Made by a program: the position numbers and the translations under genes | DNA from: Hyphomicrobiaceae bacterium UBA2767 | GTDB lineage: Bacteria > Pseudomonadota > Alphaproteobacteria > Rhizobiales > Methyloligellaceae | Length of the DNA: 5,798 nucleotides | NCBI GenBank assembly: GCA_002352635.1 | Contig: DEIT01000165.1 | Span: 19,212-25,009 of the forward strand | Direction of reading: 5' to 3' | Shown here: positions 1 through 5,716 of the stretch, piece after piece | Layout: every line of letters starts with the position of its first letter | How positions within the stretch are numbered: position 1 is the stretch's first letter | The notes under the pieces: model-generated | Seen by the model: the letters and a program-made list of their open reading frames with translations, nothing else | Database searches by the model: none | Told to the model about the DNA's origin: nothing

Positions 1-17
1 TGACCCGAAGCGGACAT
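1..17 (-). repeat. Short dispersed-repeat-like 17-mer, copy A
   Basis: Read on the minus strand this is ATGTCCGCTTCGGGTCA. It matches the plus-strand 17-mer at 3921-3937 at 15 of 17 positions, in opposite orientation. Both copies are intergenic and bracket the decarboxylase, permease and LysE genes. The 17-mer is itself nearly palindromic (TGTCC/GGTCA arms). From memory, similar sequences recur between genes in rhizobial-type genomes, so an intergenic repeat family is more likely than a specific site. The copy touches the window edge and may extend beyond it. Confidence 0.4.
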
Positions 18-141
18 CGAGCACAATCACTCAATCAGTCCTTCGATCATGCCCTCGAATGATTCTGTTCGAGAAGGTTGCGGTCTGATAACTTTCGACC
101 TCGATTATTGTTCTCCAGCGTGACTTGAAAGGATGATCTCG

Positions 142-1419
142 ATGTCTTCAACAAGCGACGCCCCGGCACGTGCAACGTATCTCGCTGGCAGGTGGATGCC
201 ATCGGATCAGACCTTCCTTGATGCCTGGTCGGAGAAGATCATGGCGAAGGCAGAGGCAGATACCAGCGACCTTCTTCCCGTGGTCCAGGATCTCAAGACA
301 CTGATCGAGACCGATGCCAAAGCCTACATGTTCTTTTCGCAGATGTTCGAGGATGTGCCGAAGGGCCGCAAAAAATCTCCCACGGGCAAGATGCAGGTCC
401 GCGACTACGAGCACATGTTGAGGCTGTTCAACACCATCATGACCCACGCGCCGGAGTTCAATGAAAGCGGGCTCGTGGGGTTCCCGTTCAACGCCATCCT
501 CGATTGGTCGATGGCGAACGTTGGCGGTTGGGGTGGTTTTCTGGACGAGACGATCGATGCGCATTTGCGGGCGATGCTCAACGAGTGGGCGGTGTTCCTG
601 CAGTCTCCGGAAAGCACCGCCGTCCTCAGCGACGATCCGAAATCCGGCTGGTTCGGCGCCGACGCGAAGAAAGCAATGCCGACATTCGTCGACGATTTTA
701 TTTGCGATCCGAAACTTCCCCATTACGGGTTCAGATCCTGGGACGATTTCTTCACCCGGCGGTTCCGGGAAGGCGTGAGGCCGGTTGCCGAGCCAGACAA
801 CGACGCCGTGGTCGCCAATGCCTGCGAGTCGGCGCCGTATCGCGTCTCGCACAATGTAAAACTGCGCGACAAGTTTTGGATCAAGGCCCAACCTTATGCG
901 CTGCAGTTCATGATGGATAATGATCCTTACGTGGACCATTTTGTCGGCGGCTCGGTGTATCAGGCCTTTCTCAGCGCATTCAGCTACCACCGATGGCACG
1001 CGCCGGTATCTGGCACAGTGGTCAAAACACGTATCATTGACGGCACCTACTACTCGGAGATCATGGCCGAAGGCATGGACCCTTCGGGGCCAAATGACTC
1101 ACAGGGCTATATCGCCGAGGTCGCAACCCGTGCACTGATCTTCATCGAGGCCGACAATCCCGATATTGGCCTGATGTGCTTCGTGGCGATCGGCATGGCC
1201 GAGGTGTCGACATGCGACATCACCGTGTATCAGGGCCAGCATATCAGCAAGGGCCAACAGACCGGCATGTTCCATTTCGGCGGTTCGACACATTGCCTAG
1301 TCTTCGCACCCGATGTGTCGATCGAGTTCGACCTTCACGGTCAAAAGGCAGGCCTCGACAGCTCGAACATCCCAATCAATGCACGCATCGCGACCGTCGG
1401 GCCCAGGAAGTCGAGCTGA
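142..1419 (+). CDS. PsiD-like pyruvoyl-dependent decarboxylase (phosphatidylserine decarboxylase superfamily)
   Basis: This is a 425-residue soluble protein. Members of this superfamily self-cleave at a serine to form a pyruvoyl cofactor and then decarboxylate phosphatidylserine or, in the PsiD branch, a free amino acid such as L-tryptophan. Residues 1 to about 165 resemble the extra N-terminal domain seen in PsiD-like proteins. The decarboxylase domain follows, with FRSWDDFFTRRF at 197-208, the histidine motif YHRWHAP at 282-288 (His283, His286), and the cleavage motif GGST at 380-383, predicting a pyruvoyl from Ser382 and chains of about 381 and 44 residues. Where classical enzymes carry the Asp of the Asp-His-Ser triad, this one reads NACES (Glu229). 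No membrane segment or signal peptide is apparent, which argues against a membrane-lipid substrate. The start at 142 is preferred because AAAGG (128-132) lies 9 nt upstream; an in-frame ATG at 133 abuts that site and would add three residues. It converges on an amino-acid antiporter gene, favouring an amino-acid substrate. The family is confident; the substrate is unknown. Confidence 0.88.
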   Translation: MSSTSDAPARATYLAGRWMPSDQTFLDAWSEKIMAKAEADTSDLLPVVQDLKTLIETDAKAYMFFSQMFEDVPKGRKKSPTGKMQVRDYEHMLRLFNTIMTHAPEFNESGLVGFPFNAILDWSMANVGGWGGFLDETIDAHLRAMLNEWAVFLQSPESTAVLSDDPKSGWFGADAKKAMPTFVDDFICDPKLPHYGFRSWDDFFTRRFREGVRPVAEPDNDAVVANACESAPYRVSHNVKLRDKFWIKAQPYALQFMMDNDPYVDHFVGGSVYQAFLSAFSYHRWHAPVSGTVVKTRIIDGTYYSEIMAEGMDPSGPNDSQGYIAEVATRALIFIEADNPDIGLMCFVAIGMAEVSTCDITVYQGQHISKGQQTGMFHFGGSTHCLVFAPDVSIEFDLHGQKAGLDSSNIPINARIATVGPRKSS

Positions 1420-1464
1420 GGGCTGTCCGCCGCGAAACGGTCAGTGCGCTGGCACATCGCGACA

Positions 1465-1501
1465 CCGAACCGGTTCTCGGCGAGCGCAAGCATTGAGCTT
1501 G
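1465..1501. terminator. Possible hairpins between convergent genes
   Basis: The 87-bp gap between the two stop codons holds two small inverted repeats. One is CCGA/TCGG (1465-1468 and 1477-1480), enclosing the palindrome GAACCGGTTC. The other is CAAGC/GCTTG (1487-1491 and 1497-1501) with a 5-nt loop. Either could help end transcription from one or both sides, but no T-run follows on either strand, so this is not a convincing intrinsic terminator. Rho-dependent ending is equally possible. Confidence 0.2.
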
Positions 1502-1506
1502 TTGGT

Positions 1507-3027
1507 TCATGCCGCATAGACCTGCGGCAGGCGGCCATCAAGCAGCATCCAAATGGCCAGTGCCGCCAGCGCGAGGAGCGCAGCCGCCACCACGAGCTCA
1601 ATCCTGGTGAACGTCGCTTCCTGATGCGTACCCTCCCGGCGCGCCCAAATGAAAACCGGCAATCCAATGGCATAGATGACAGCGCCCACGAGCATGAATT
1701 GCAGGCCTGCAGCGAAGACGAGCCAAAGTCCATAAAGCGTCGCCAGAACGCTAACGGTCAGGGCAGTAGTCTTCCCGATCTTCGCGGTCTCTGGATACTG
1801 GCCAGTCCACATAACCTTCCAAAGGAAGGCAGCCGAACCGATGTAAGCTGGCAGGACCACCACGCCGGTGATCGACAGCATTACGTTCCAGGCATTGTTG
1901 GAGAAGTAGACGAGGATCATCGCCGCTTGCATGATGATCGTTGAGACCCATAGCGATGCCGAGGCGACACCCGCCTGGTTGGTTTTCGCGAATACTTTCG
2001 GGAAGGTGCCATCTTTGGCACAGGCCCAAGGCAACTGGGCAACCAGCAGCGTCCAGACCAGCCAGGAGCTGAGCAGTGCAATGATCACGCCGAGATTGAT
2101 GAAGACTTCGCCCCACAACCCCACGAGCTTGCCAAGGATCGCCGCAGTCGACGGGGGGGCGATGTGAGCCAGCTCGCCCTGCGACAGCACGCCGAACGGC
2201 ACGATCGAGACCAATACGAAGAGCCCTGTCGCCACAAGGTAACCAAGCAACGTGGCTCGGCTGACAGTTGCAGCATCCGCTTTGTCGGACATGACGACCG
2301 CGCTCTCGATCCCAATATACATCCAGAGTGTCACGAGCATTGTGCTCTTCACCTGATCGAGAAGGCTACCGAGCGGTTTGTCGTGAAGTTGCCGGTTCGT
2401 GACGTCGCCCCAGAAGTCGGACGTGAATAGTTCGGTGCGGAAGGAAAAGTAGCCGACCATCATGATGAACAGCGTCACCGGCACGAATTTCGCGATCGTC
2501 CCGATGTTGTTCAATACTGCCGCACCATTGACGCCCCGCATCACCAAAAGGCACATCCCCCAGATGACCGCAGAGGCCACCACAATGGCCTGCCACGTAT
2601 TTCCTCCTTGGAAATATGGTGGAAAGAAATAGTTCAGAGCGTCCATCAACAGGACGGCGTAGCCGACGTTGCCGAAGACCACAGACAGCCAGTAACCCCA
2701 GGCGATCAGAAATCCGGTGAGCTTCCCGAATCCGGCCCGCGAATACATGTAAATGCCCGAGGTCATCTCGGGTCGAATGTCGGCGAGCACTTGAAAGCTG
2801 CGGGCAAGGAAGAAGATGCCCAAACCGGAGACGATCCACGCGATCAGTATCGCGCCAAGCCCCGCCGACTGTGCCATATTCTGCGGAATATTGAACACCC
2901 CGCCTCCGAACATGGCACTGACGACAATCAGCGTCATCGCGAAGAGGCCGAGCTTTTTGCCAGCCGGTGAAGCACCGGCCGCGGCAGTCGCTGATGCCGA
3001 ATTGCTGGAGGATTTTGTGGTTGCCAT
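1507..3027 (-). CDS. APC-superfamily amino-acid permease, basic amino acid/polyamine antiporter type
   Basis: This 506-residue inner-membrane protein has about 12 to 13 hydrophobic segments, roughly at 27-47, 55-76, 103-130, 146-163, 176-195, 228-247, 262-281, 305-331, 356-375, 381-402, 421-441, 444-462 and 476-496. Family signatures include the glycine-rich unwound part of helix 1 (GGGVFNIPQNMA, 41-52), RPEMTSGIYMYSRAGFG (85-101) and, in helix 6, WMYIGIES (235-242). Glu241 matches by motif the GVES glutamate of the arginine/agmatine antiporter AdiC. Relatives exchange an amino acid for its decarboxylated amine or for ornithine (ArcD, AdiC, HdcP, PotE types). A Ser/Ala-rich tail of about 24 residues precedes helix 1. 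The ATG has AAGGA on its strand (plus 3037-3041) 9 nt upstream. Its 3' end faces a decarboxylase gene, consistent with a decarboxylase/antiporter pair. The exact substrate, and exchange versus uptake, cannot be read from the sequence. Confidence 0.88.
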   Translation of the reverse strand: MATTKSSSNSASATAAAGASPAGKKLGLFAMTLIVVSAMFGGGVFNIPQNMAQSAGLGAILIAWIVSGLGIFFLARSFQVLADIRPEMTSGIYMYSRAGFGKLTGFLIAWGYWLSVVFGNVGYAVLLMDALNYFFPPYFQGGNTWQAIVVASAVIWGMCLLVMRGVNGAAVLNNIGTIAKFVPVTLFIMMVGYFSFRTELFTSDFWGDVTNRQLHDKPLGSLLDQVKSTMLVTLWMYIGIESAVVMSDKADAATVSRATLLGYLVATGLFVLVSIVPFGVLSQGELAHIAPPSTAAILGKLVGLWGEVFINLGVIIALLSSWLVWTLLVAQLPWACAKDGTFPKVFAKTNQAGVASASLWVSTIIMQAAMILVYFSNNAWNVMLSITGVVVLPAYIGSAAFLWKVMWTGQYPETAKIGKTTALTVSVLATLYGLWLVFAAGLQFMLVGAVIYAIGLPVFIWARREGTHQEATFTRIELVVAAALLALAALAIWMLLDGRLPQVYAA

Positions 3028-3085
3028 TGTGCCCTATCCTTCTGCGGCGAGAGACCCTCATCGCAATCGGCGAAAAGCCTGACGT

Positions 3086-3114
3086 AGGACACGCCTGTGA
3101 GACCTTTCGGTCAA
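3086..3114 (-). promoter_or_regulatory. Candidate sigma-70-type promoter of the permease gene
   Basis: On the minus strand TTGACC (plus 3109-3114) is followed after 17 nt by TGTCCT (plus 3086-3091). The -35 box matches consensus at five of six positions; the -10 box at only three. Position is right: a transcript would begin near 3079 and leave a leader of about 50 nt before the permease ATG. This is a pattern match only. Confidence 0.3.
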
Positions 3115-3141
3115 GGGTTTTTCTCGCCGTATGGGCCTGGG

Positions 3142-3155
3142 CGAGTTGTCACTCG
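3142..3155. promoter_or_regulatory. Small inverted repeat in the permease/LysE divergent region
   Basis: CGAGT (3142-3146) and ACTCG (3151-3155) form a perfect 5-bp inverted repeat around TGTC, inside the 281-bp gap between the divergent permease and exporter genes. It lies about 28 bp upstream of the candidate permease -35 box, so it could be a regulator site or a small hairpin. Arms of 5 bp arise often by chance. Apart from this and the promoter candidate, nothing clear was seen in the gap, and no regulator gene lies beside it. Confidence 0.2.
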
Positions 3156-3308
3156 TGTAAGCCGGCGAGCGCCTCCAATGTTTTGGTTTTGGCGATAGAT
3201 GGAATACTCGACAACGGCCCGAGTTCATTGTTAAGTTTGCAATAGTGAGCCCATCGAATTCAGCCGCTCCATCCACATCGAACAAAACGTCTTACCCGGG
3301 ATCAAAGC

Positions 3309-3911
3309 ATGACGATAGAGCATCTTATTGCCTTCAACATCGCGCTCTTCGCAGCCATTGCAAGTCCAGGGCCTGCGCTGCTGGTTGCCATCCGTACAGC
3401 CCTGAGCGCCGGGCGCAATGCCGGGATCGCAATGGGATGCGGCCTCGGACTTATGGCAGCTACATGGACGTTGATGGCGTTGCTCGGCCTGGAAGCGGTC
3501 TTTCGGTTGTTTCCTGTGGCCTACGCTGTCGCGAAAATCATCGGCGCGCTCTATCTGATATACATTGCGTGGAGTATGTGGATAGGCGCGCGAGATGCAA
3601 TCGAAACGCAAGCCCGGCCCACAAAACATGCTTTTCGGCAGGGCTTCCTTATCAATCTTCTGAATCCGAAATCTGTCCTGTTCGCGGCGGCGGTTCTGAT
3701 TGTTATATTTCCGGCGAACATGACCGTTGCCGAAAATGCGGCGGTGGTGTTGAACCACGTTATGGTCGAGCTGTTGTTTTACACTGTACTTGCATTCGGC
3801 ATGAGCACTCAGGCCATCAGCAAACAGTATGTTAGGGCGAAAGTTTATTTGGACCGGTTCGCATCAGTTGTGCTCGGTGCATTGGGACTACGGCTTCTCG
3901 CAGGGCGTTGA
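3309..3911 (+). CDS. LysE/RhtB-family amino-acid exporter
   Basis: The product is a 200-residue inner-membrane protein, the usual length for the LysE/RhtB superfamily, whose members export amino acids (lysine, arginine, threonine, homoserine, leucine and others) using the proton gradient. The N-terminal signature SPGPALL (19-25) sits in the first hydrophobic segment, followed by a Gly-rich stretch (GIAMGCGLGLM, about 40-50), GALYLIYIAW in the third segment, and the conserved NLLNPK (116-121) opening the fourth. Six membrane segments are expected, near 4-24, 40-62, 66-90, 112-135, 143-165 and 180-198. The ATG has only a weak upstream ribosome site (GGGA near 3298-3301). The gene is divergent from the antiporter, so both may answer to the same signal, but the LysG/ArgP-type regulator that often accompanies LysE is absent here. 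The substrate is unknown. Confidence 0.88.
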   Translation: MTIEHLIAFNIALFAAIASPGPALLVAIRTALSAGRNAGIAMGCGLGLMAATWTLMALLGLEAVFRLFPVAYAVAKIIGALYLIYIAWSMWIGARDAIETQARPTKHAFRQGFLINLLNPKSVLFAAAVLIVIFPANMTVAENAAVVLNHVMVELLFYTVLAFGMSTQAISKQYVRAKVYLDRFASVVLGALGLRLLAGR

Positions 3912-3920
3912 AAAACCTCA

Positions 3921-3937
3921 ATGACCGCTTTGGGTCA
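3921..3937 (+). repeat. Short dispersed-repeat-like 17-mer, copy B, with hairpin potential
   Basis: ATGACCGCTTTGGGTCA begins 10 nt after the LysE stop codon and matches the minus-strand 17-mer at 1-17 at 15 of 17 positions. TGACC and GGTCA (3922-3926, 3933-3937) form a perfect 5-bp stem with a 6-nt loop, and GCGGAC follows at 3941-3946, near-complementary to GACCGC. It could serve as the LysE transcript end, but no T-run follows. A member of a dispersed intergenic repeat family is the favoured reading. The rest of the 203-bp gap before the next gene shows nothing convincing. Confidence 0.4.
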
Positions 3938-4114
3938 GGGGCGGACGTCTAAAGTACTCCACCAGGGCGTCAGCTATGTGCCTTCAGCGAACATCAAAAT
4001 TGCGTTGGTCGGAGTACGTTGCTTCACGAGATTTGTACTTCTGTCTTCGGTGCTAGCACTCCGCAAACCGGTCACTGATATTTGCTGATCAGGCCGCAAT
4101 CGACGCAGATGCCC

Positions 4115-4543
4115 CTATTCCGGCACGTCGCCAAAACCTCTGCCGATCGCAAGCGGCGCGAGGCGTATCAGTCGGGAATCCTCAACCGCCGCCTGCCGGT
4201 GCTTGACTGCCTCCCGATAAACGGGATCGCGGATCATTTCGACGAAAGCCGAGACGGATGGATATTCGGCGATGAAACAATGATCCCAACGCCGTTCGTT
4301 CGGCCCGATCAGCATCAGCTCGAACTTGCCCTGCCATACGATTCTGCCGCCGAGGCGCGCGAAGACGGGTTCGCTCTCGCGACCGTATGCAGCATAGGCT
4401 TGCGCACCAGTGACATCACGCCCGTCCGGATAGTTCGCGCGCGGGCGAAGCCGCACGAGATTCAGCATGTGTATCAGCCCTTCCCGATCGTTTTCGCGAA
4501 AAAGTGCAAACACCTCTTTGGTCGGATCGATGTAGCTGGTCAT
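4115..4543 (-). CDS. DUF1330 domain-containing protein
   Basis: This 142-residue soluble protein has DUF1330 hallmarks: the opening strand HMLNLVRLRP (25-34), then a Tyr-rich helix (QAYAAYGRES), a strand with GGRIVWQGKFELMLIG, the segment WDHCFIAEYPSVSAFVEM, and the closing DPVYREAVKHRQAAVEDSRLIRL. The family adopts a small dimeric ferredoxin-like alpha/beta fold. Its biochemical role is generally undefined, so none is assigned. Length is slightly above a bare DUF1330 domain (about 95-100 residues) owing to an N-terminal extension of some 25 residues and a short tail. The ATG at the right end lacks a strong Shine-Dalgarno site (AAGAGA about 10 nt upstream at best). Met26 at the domain edge is an alternative start that would give a shorter protein. 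It is divergent from the monooxygenase-like gene across 155 bp. Confidence 0.82.
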   Translation of the reverse strand: MTSYIDPTKEVFALFRENDREGLIHMLNLVRLRPRANYPDGRDVTGAQAYAAYGRESEPVFARLGGRIVWQGKFELMLIGPNERRWDHCFIAEYPSVSAFVEMIRDPVYREAVKHRQAAVEDSRLIRLAPLAIGRGFGDVPE

Positions 4544-4578
4544 TGTATAGAATGTCTCTTGGTTGAAGCGCCGTCGGT

Positions 4579-4606
4579 TTGATTAAGTCGATCACTTGCA
4601 TAGCAT
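4579..4606 (+). promoter_or_regulatory. Candidate promoter for the monooxygenase-like gene
   Basis: TTGATT (4579-4584) and TAGCAT (4601-4606) are spaced by 16 nt, and each matches the sigma-70 consensus at four of six positions. Transcription would start near 4613, about 86 nt before the GTG start. The two boxes lie in the 155-bp gap shared with the divergent DUF1330 gene. This is a pattern match without further support. Confidence 0.28.
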
Positions 4607-4698
4607 GTGGATGCCATCATGAAGAGACGGTAACCGGTTGGCGCCCAGGGCCATAAAGGTGCGGAGTATCATTGCTTGAATTTGGAGGAGTGTAGATT

Positions 4699-4995
4699 GT
4701 GATACGCGTGGTTTACAGGTGGAGAGTTCAAGAAGCTGATCAGACTGTGTTCAGAGCGGCATGGGGAAAAGCGACAACAACGATCCGAGAAACGACGGAT
4801 GGCGCACGCGGAAGTGTTCTCTTTGAAAGCTGTGACAACCCGAATGAATTCATGACAATTGCGCATTGGAACAATTTGGACCAATGGAAGTCGTTTGTTG
4901 GGGCTGCCCCATTGGTTCACATGAAAGAAATGCACAGTTTGGCGGAGTTGGTATCGAGTGAGGCCTTTCGGCAGGTTGGCGATCACACGATTTAG
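4699..4995 (+). CDS. Antibiotic biosynthesis monooxygenase (ABM)-like small protein
   Basis: The product is a 98-residue protein of the ABM/dimeric alpha-beta barrel type. It begins with a strand (MIRVVYRWRV), has a central helix (about 13-31), a strand with GSVLFES (38-44), the typical strand-turn FMTIAHWNNLDQWKSF (51-66) and a C-terminal helix after VHMKEM. ABM-fold proteins include cofactor-free quinol-forming oxygenases, heme-degrading enzymes and many uncharacterised small proteins; no catalytic residue clearly assigns this one. The GTG start is well supported by GGAGG at 4684-4688. The preceding leader is nearly the same as that of the next gene downstream. Base composition (about 52-53% GC in two sampled 60-base lines) is lower than in the decarboxylase gene. 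The family call is moderately firm; the function is unknown. Confidence 0.72.
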   Translation: MIRVVYRWRVQEADQTVFRAAWGKATTTIRETTDGARGSVLFESCDNPNEFMTIAHWNNLDQWKSFVGAAPLVHMKEMHSLAELVSSEAFRQVGDHTI

Positions 4996-5063
4996 TCCTC
5001 CAGCAAGGGGATATCTTTAGCTGTGTGTTTCGCAAGTGATCGGTGGAAAGTGCTGGGTATGAC

Positions 5064-5079
5064 CATGAACAGGTTCATG
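5064..5079. promoter_or_regulatory. Palindrome, candidate operator
   Basis: CATGAAC and GTTCATG are perfect 7-bp inverted arms separated by AG. The centre is about 57 nt upstream of the GTG start of the exported Spy/CpxP-like protein, in the 133-bp gap after the monooxygenase-like gene. Size and symmetry suit a dimeric transcription factor site. No T-run follows, so it is not a terminator. Which regulator would bind is not known. Confidence 0.4.
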
Positions 5080-5128
5080 CACAGGCGACCATAGGAAGAT
5101 ACGATTGAATGAAATTGGAGGAAGGATT

Positions 5129-5716
5129 GTGAAAATCCTATTTCTTGGAGGCGTGCTTCTGGCTACTTTCGGAACCTTCGGGATTTCAAACACCCAGCAT
5201 ACTCAAGCTTCGAAATATGCCGGGCAGGAAACGCGCGAGATAAAGAGCCTTTCGCCGGATGATATCGCTGAACTCCGACGCGGTGGCGGCTGGGGGCTGG
5301 CAAAGTCAGCGGAACTCAACGGCATGCCTGGGCCAGCTCATTTGCTGGAGCTGAAAGATAAAATTCCCCTCAAGCCAGAGCAAGTTAGCGACATCCAGAA
5401 GATTTTCGACGAGATGAAAGCCAATGCAATAAGAGAAGGAGAACATCTCATTGAATTGGAAAAGCAACTCGAGTCAAGGTTCCGTGACCGCACAATATCA
5501 GATCAAGAGCTCCGCCGCCTGCTTGATGGGATATCGAAAAGTCGCCGTGACTTACGCTACATTCACCTCTCAGCGCATCTCTCAACGCCGGCCTTGCTGA
5601 CCAAGGATCAGATTACCCGCTACAATCAGCTTCGCGGTTATGGTGATAACCCTTGCGCTAGTGTGCCTGAAGGCCACGATTCAACAATGTGGAGGAAACA
5701 CAACAGTTGTGAGTAA
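5129..5716 (+). CDS. Exported Spy/CpxP-like helical protein (periplasmic chaperone or metal-sensor type)
   Basis: The product has 195 residues. The GTG at 5129 is chosen because GGAGG (5117-5121) lies 7 nt upstream and because it yields a clean signal peptide: MK, then a hydrophobic core (ILFLGGVLLATFGTFGI, 3-19), with possible cleavage after Ala27 (TQA). A TTG at 5105 in the same frame is unlikely. The mature part is helical and highly charged, with LKPEQ (81-85) opening a long helix and LTKDQ (157-161) opening the last, resembling the paired LTxxQ motifs of Spy, CpxP and related metal-resistance sensors. A conserved-looking segment GLAKSAELNGMPGPAHLLEL (56-75) precedes the first. The tail has Cys176 and Cys194, which could form a disulfide, and a few His residues. 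Spy/CpxP proteins bind misfolded proteins or metals in the periplasm and report envelope stress. No two-component or sigma-factor gene lies nearby. The family is likely; the exact role is open. Confidence 0.75.
   Translation: MKILFLGGVLLATFGTFGISNTQHTQASKYAGQETREIKSLSPDDIAELRRGGGWGLAKSAELNGMPGPAHLLELKDKIPLKPEQVSDIQKIFDEMKANAIREGEHLIELEKQLESRFRDRTISDQELRRLLDGISKSRRDLRYIHLSAHLSTPALLTKDQITRYNQLRGYGDNPCASVPEGHDSTMWRKHNSCE

Noticed and set aside
1..17. Possible start of a minus-strand gene running off the left edge (ATG at 17)
   Set aside because: Only five codons are visible, there is no well-spaced ribosome site, and the bases match the repeat-like 17-mer.
148..999. Long open frame on the minus strand inside the decarboxylase gene (283 codons)
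   Set aside because: It lies antisense to a gene with clear family motifs, its translation is Arg/His-rich without recognisable domains, and such antisense frames are common in GC-rich DNA.
3102..3122. Stem CCTT/AAGG followed by five T, terminator-like
   Set aside because: The stem is only 4 bp and it sits upstream of both divergent genes, where a terminator has no transcript to end; it also overlaps the candidate permease promoter.
3231..3758. Minus-strand open frame overlapping the LysE gene (175 codons)
   Set aside because: Antisense to a well-supported exporter; composition (Arg, Gln, His, Cys rich) is typical of a shadow frame.
3954..4017. Inverted repeat GTACTCC/GGAGTAC with a 50-bp spacer in the gap after the LysE gene
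   Set aside because: The arms are 7 bp and the spacing is wide; no mobile-element gene or target duplication accompanies it.
3976..4053. Short plus-strand frame of about 25 codons in the gap after the LysE gene
   Set aside because: No ribosome site and no recognisable sequence; too short to support.
4082..4582. Plus-strand open frame of 166 codons across the DUF1330 gene
   Set aside because: The opposite strand carries recognisable DUF1330 motifs; this frame has no family resemblance and begins at a non-ATG codon without a ribosome site.
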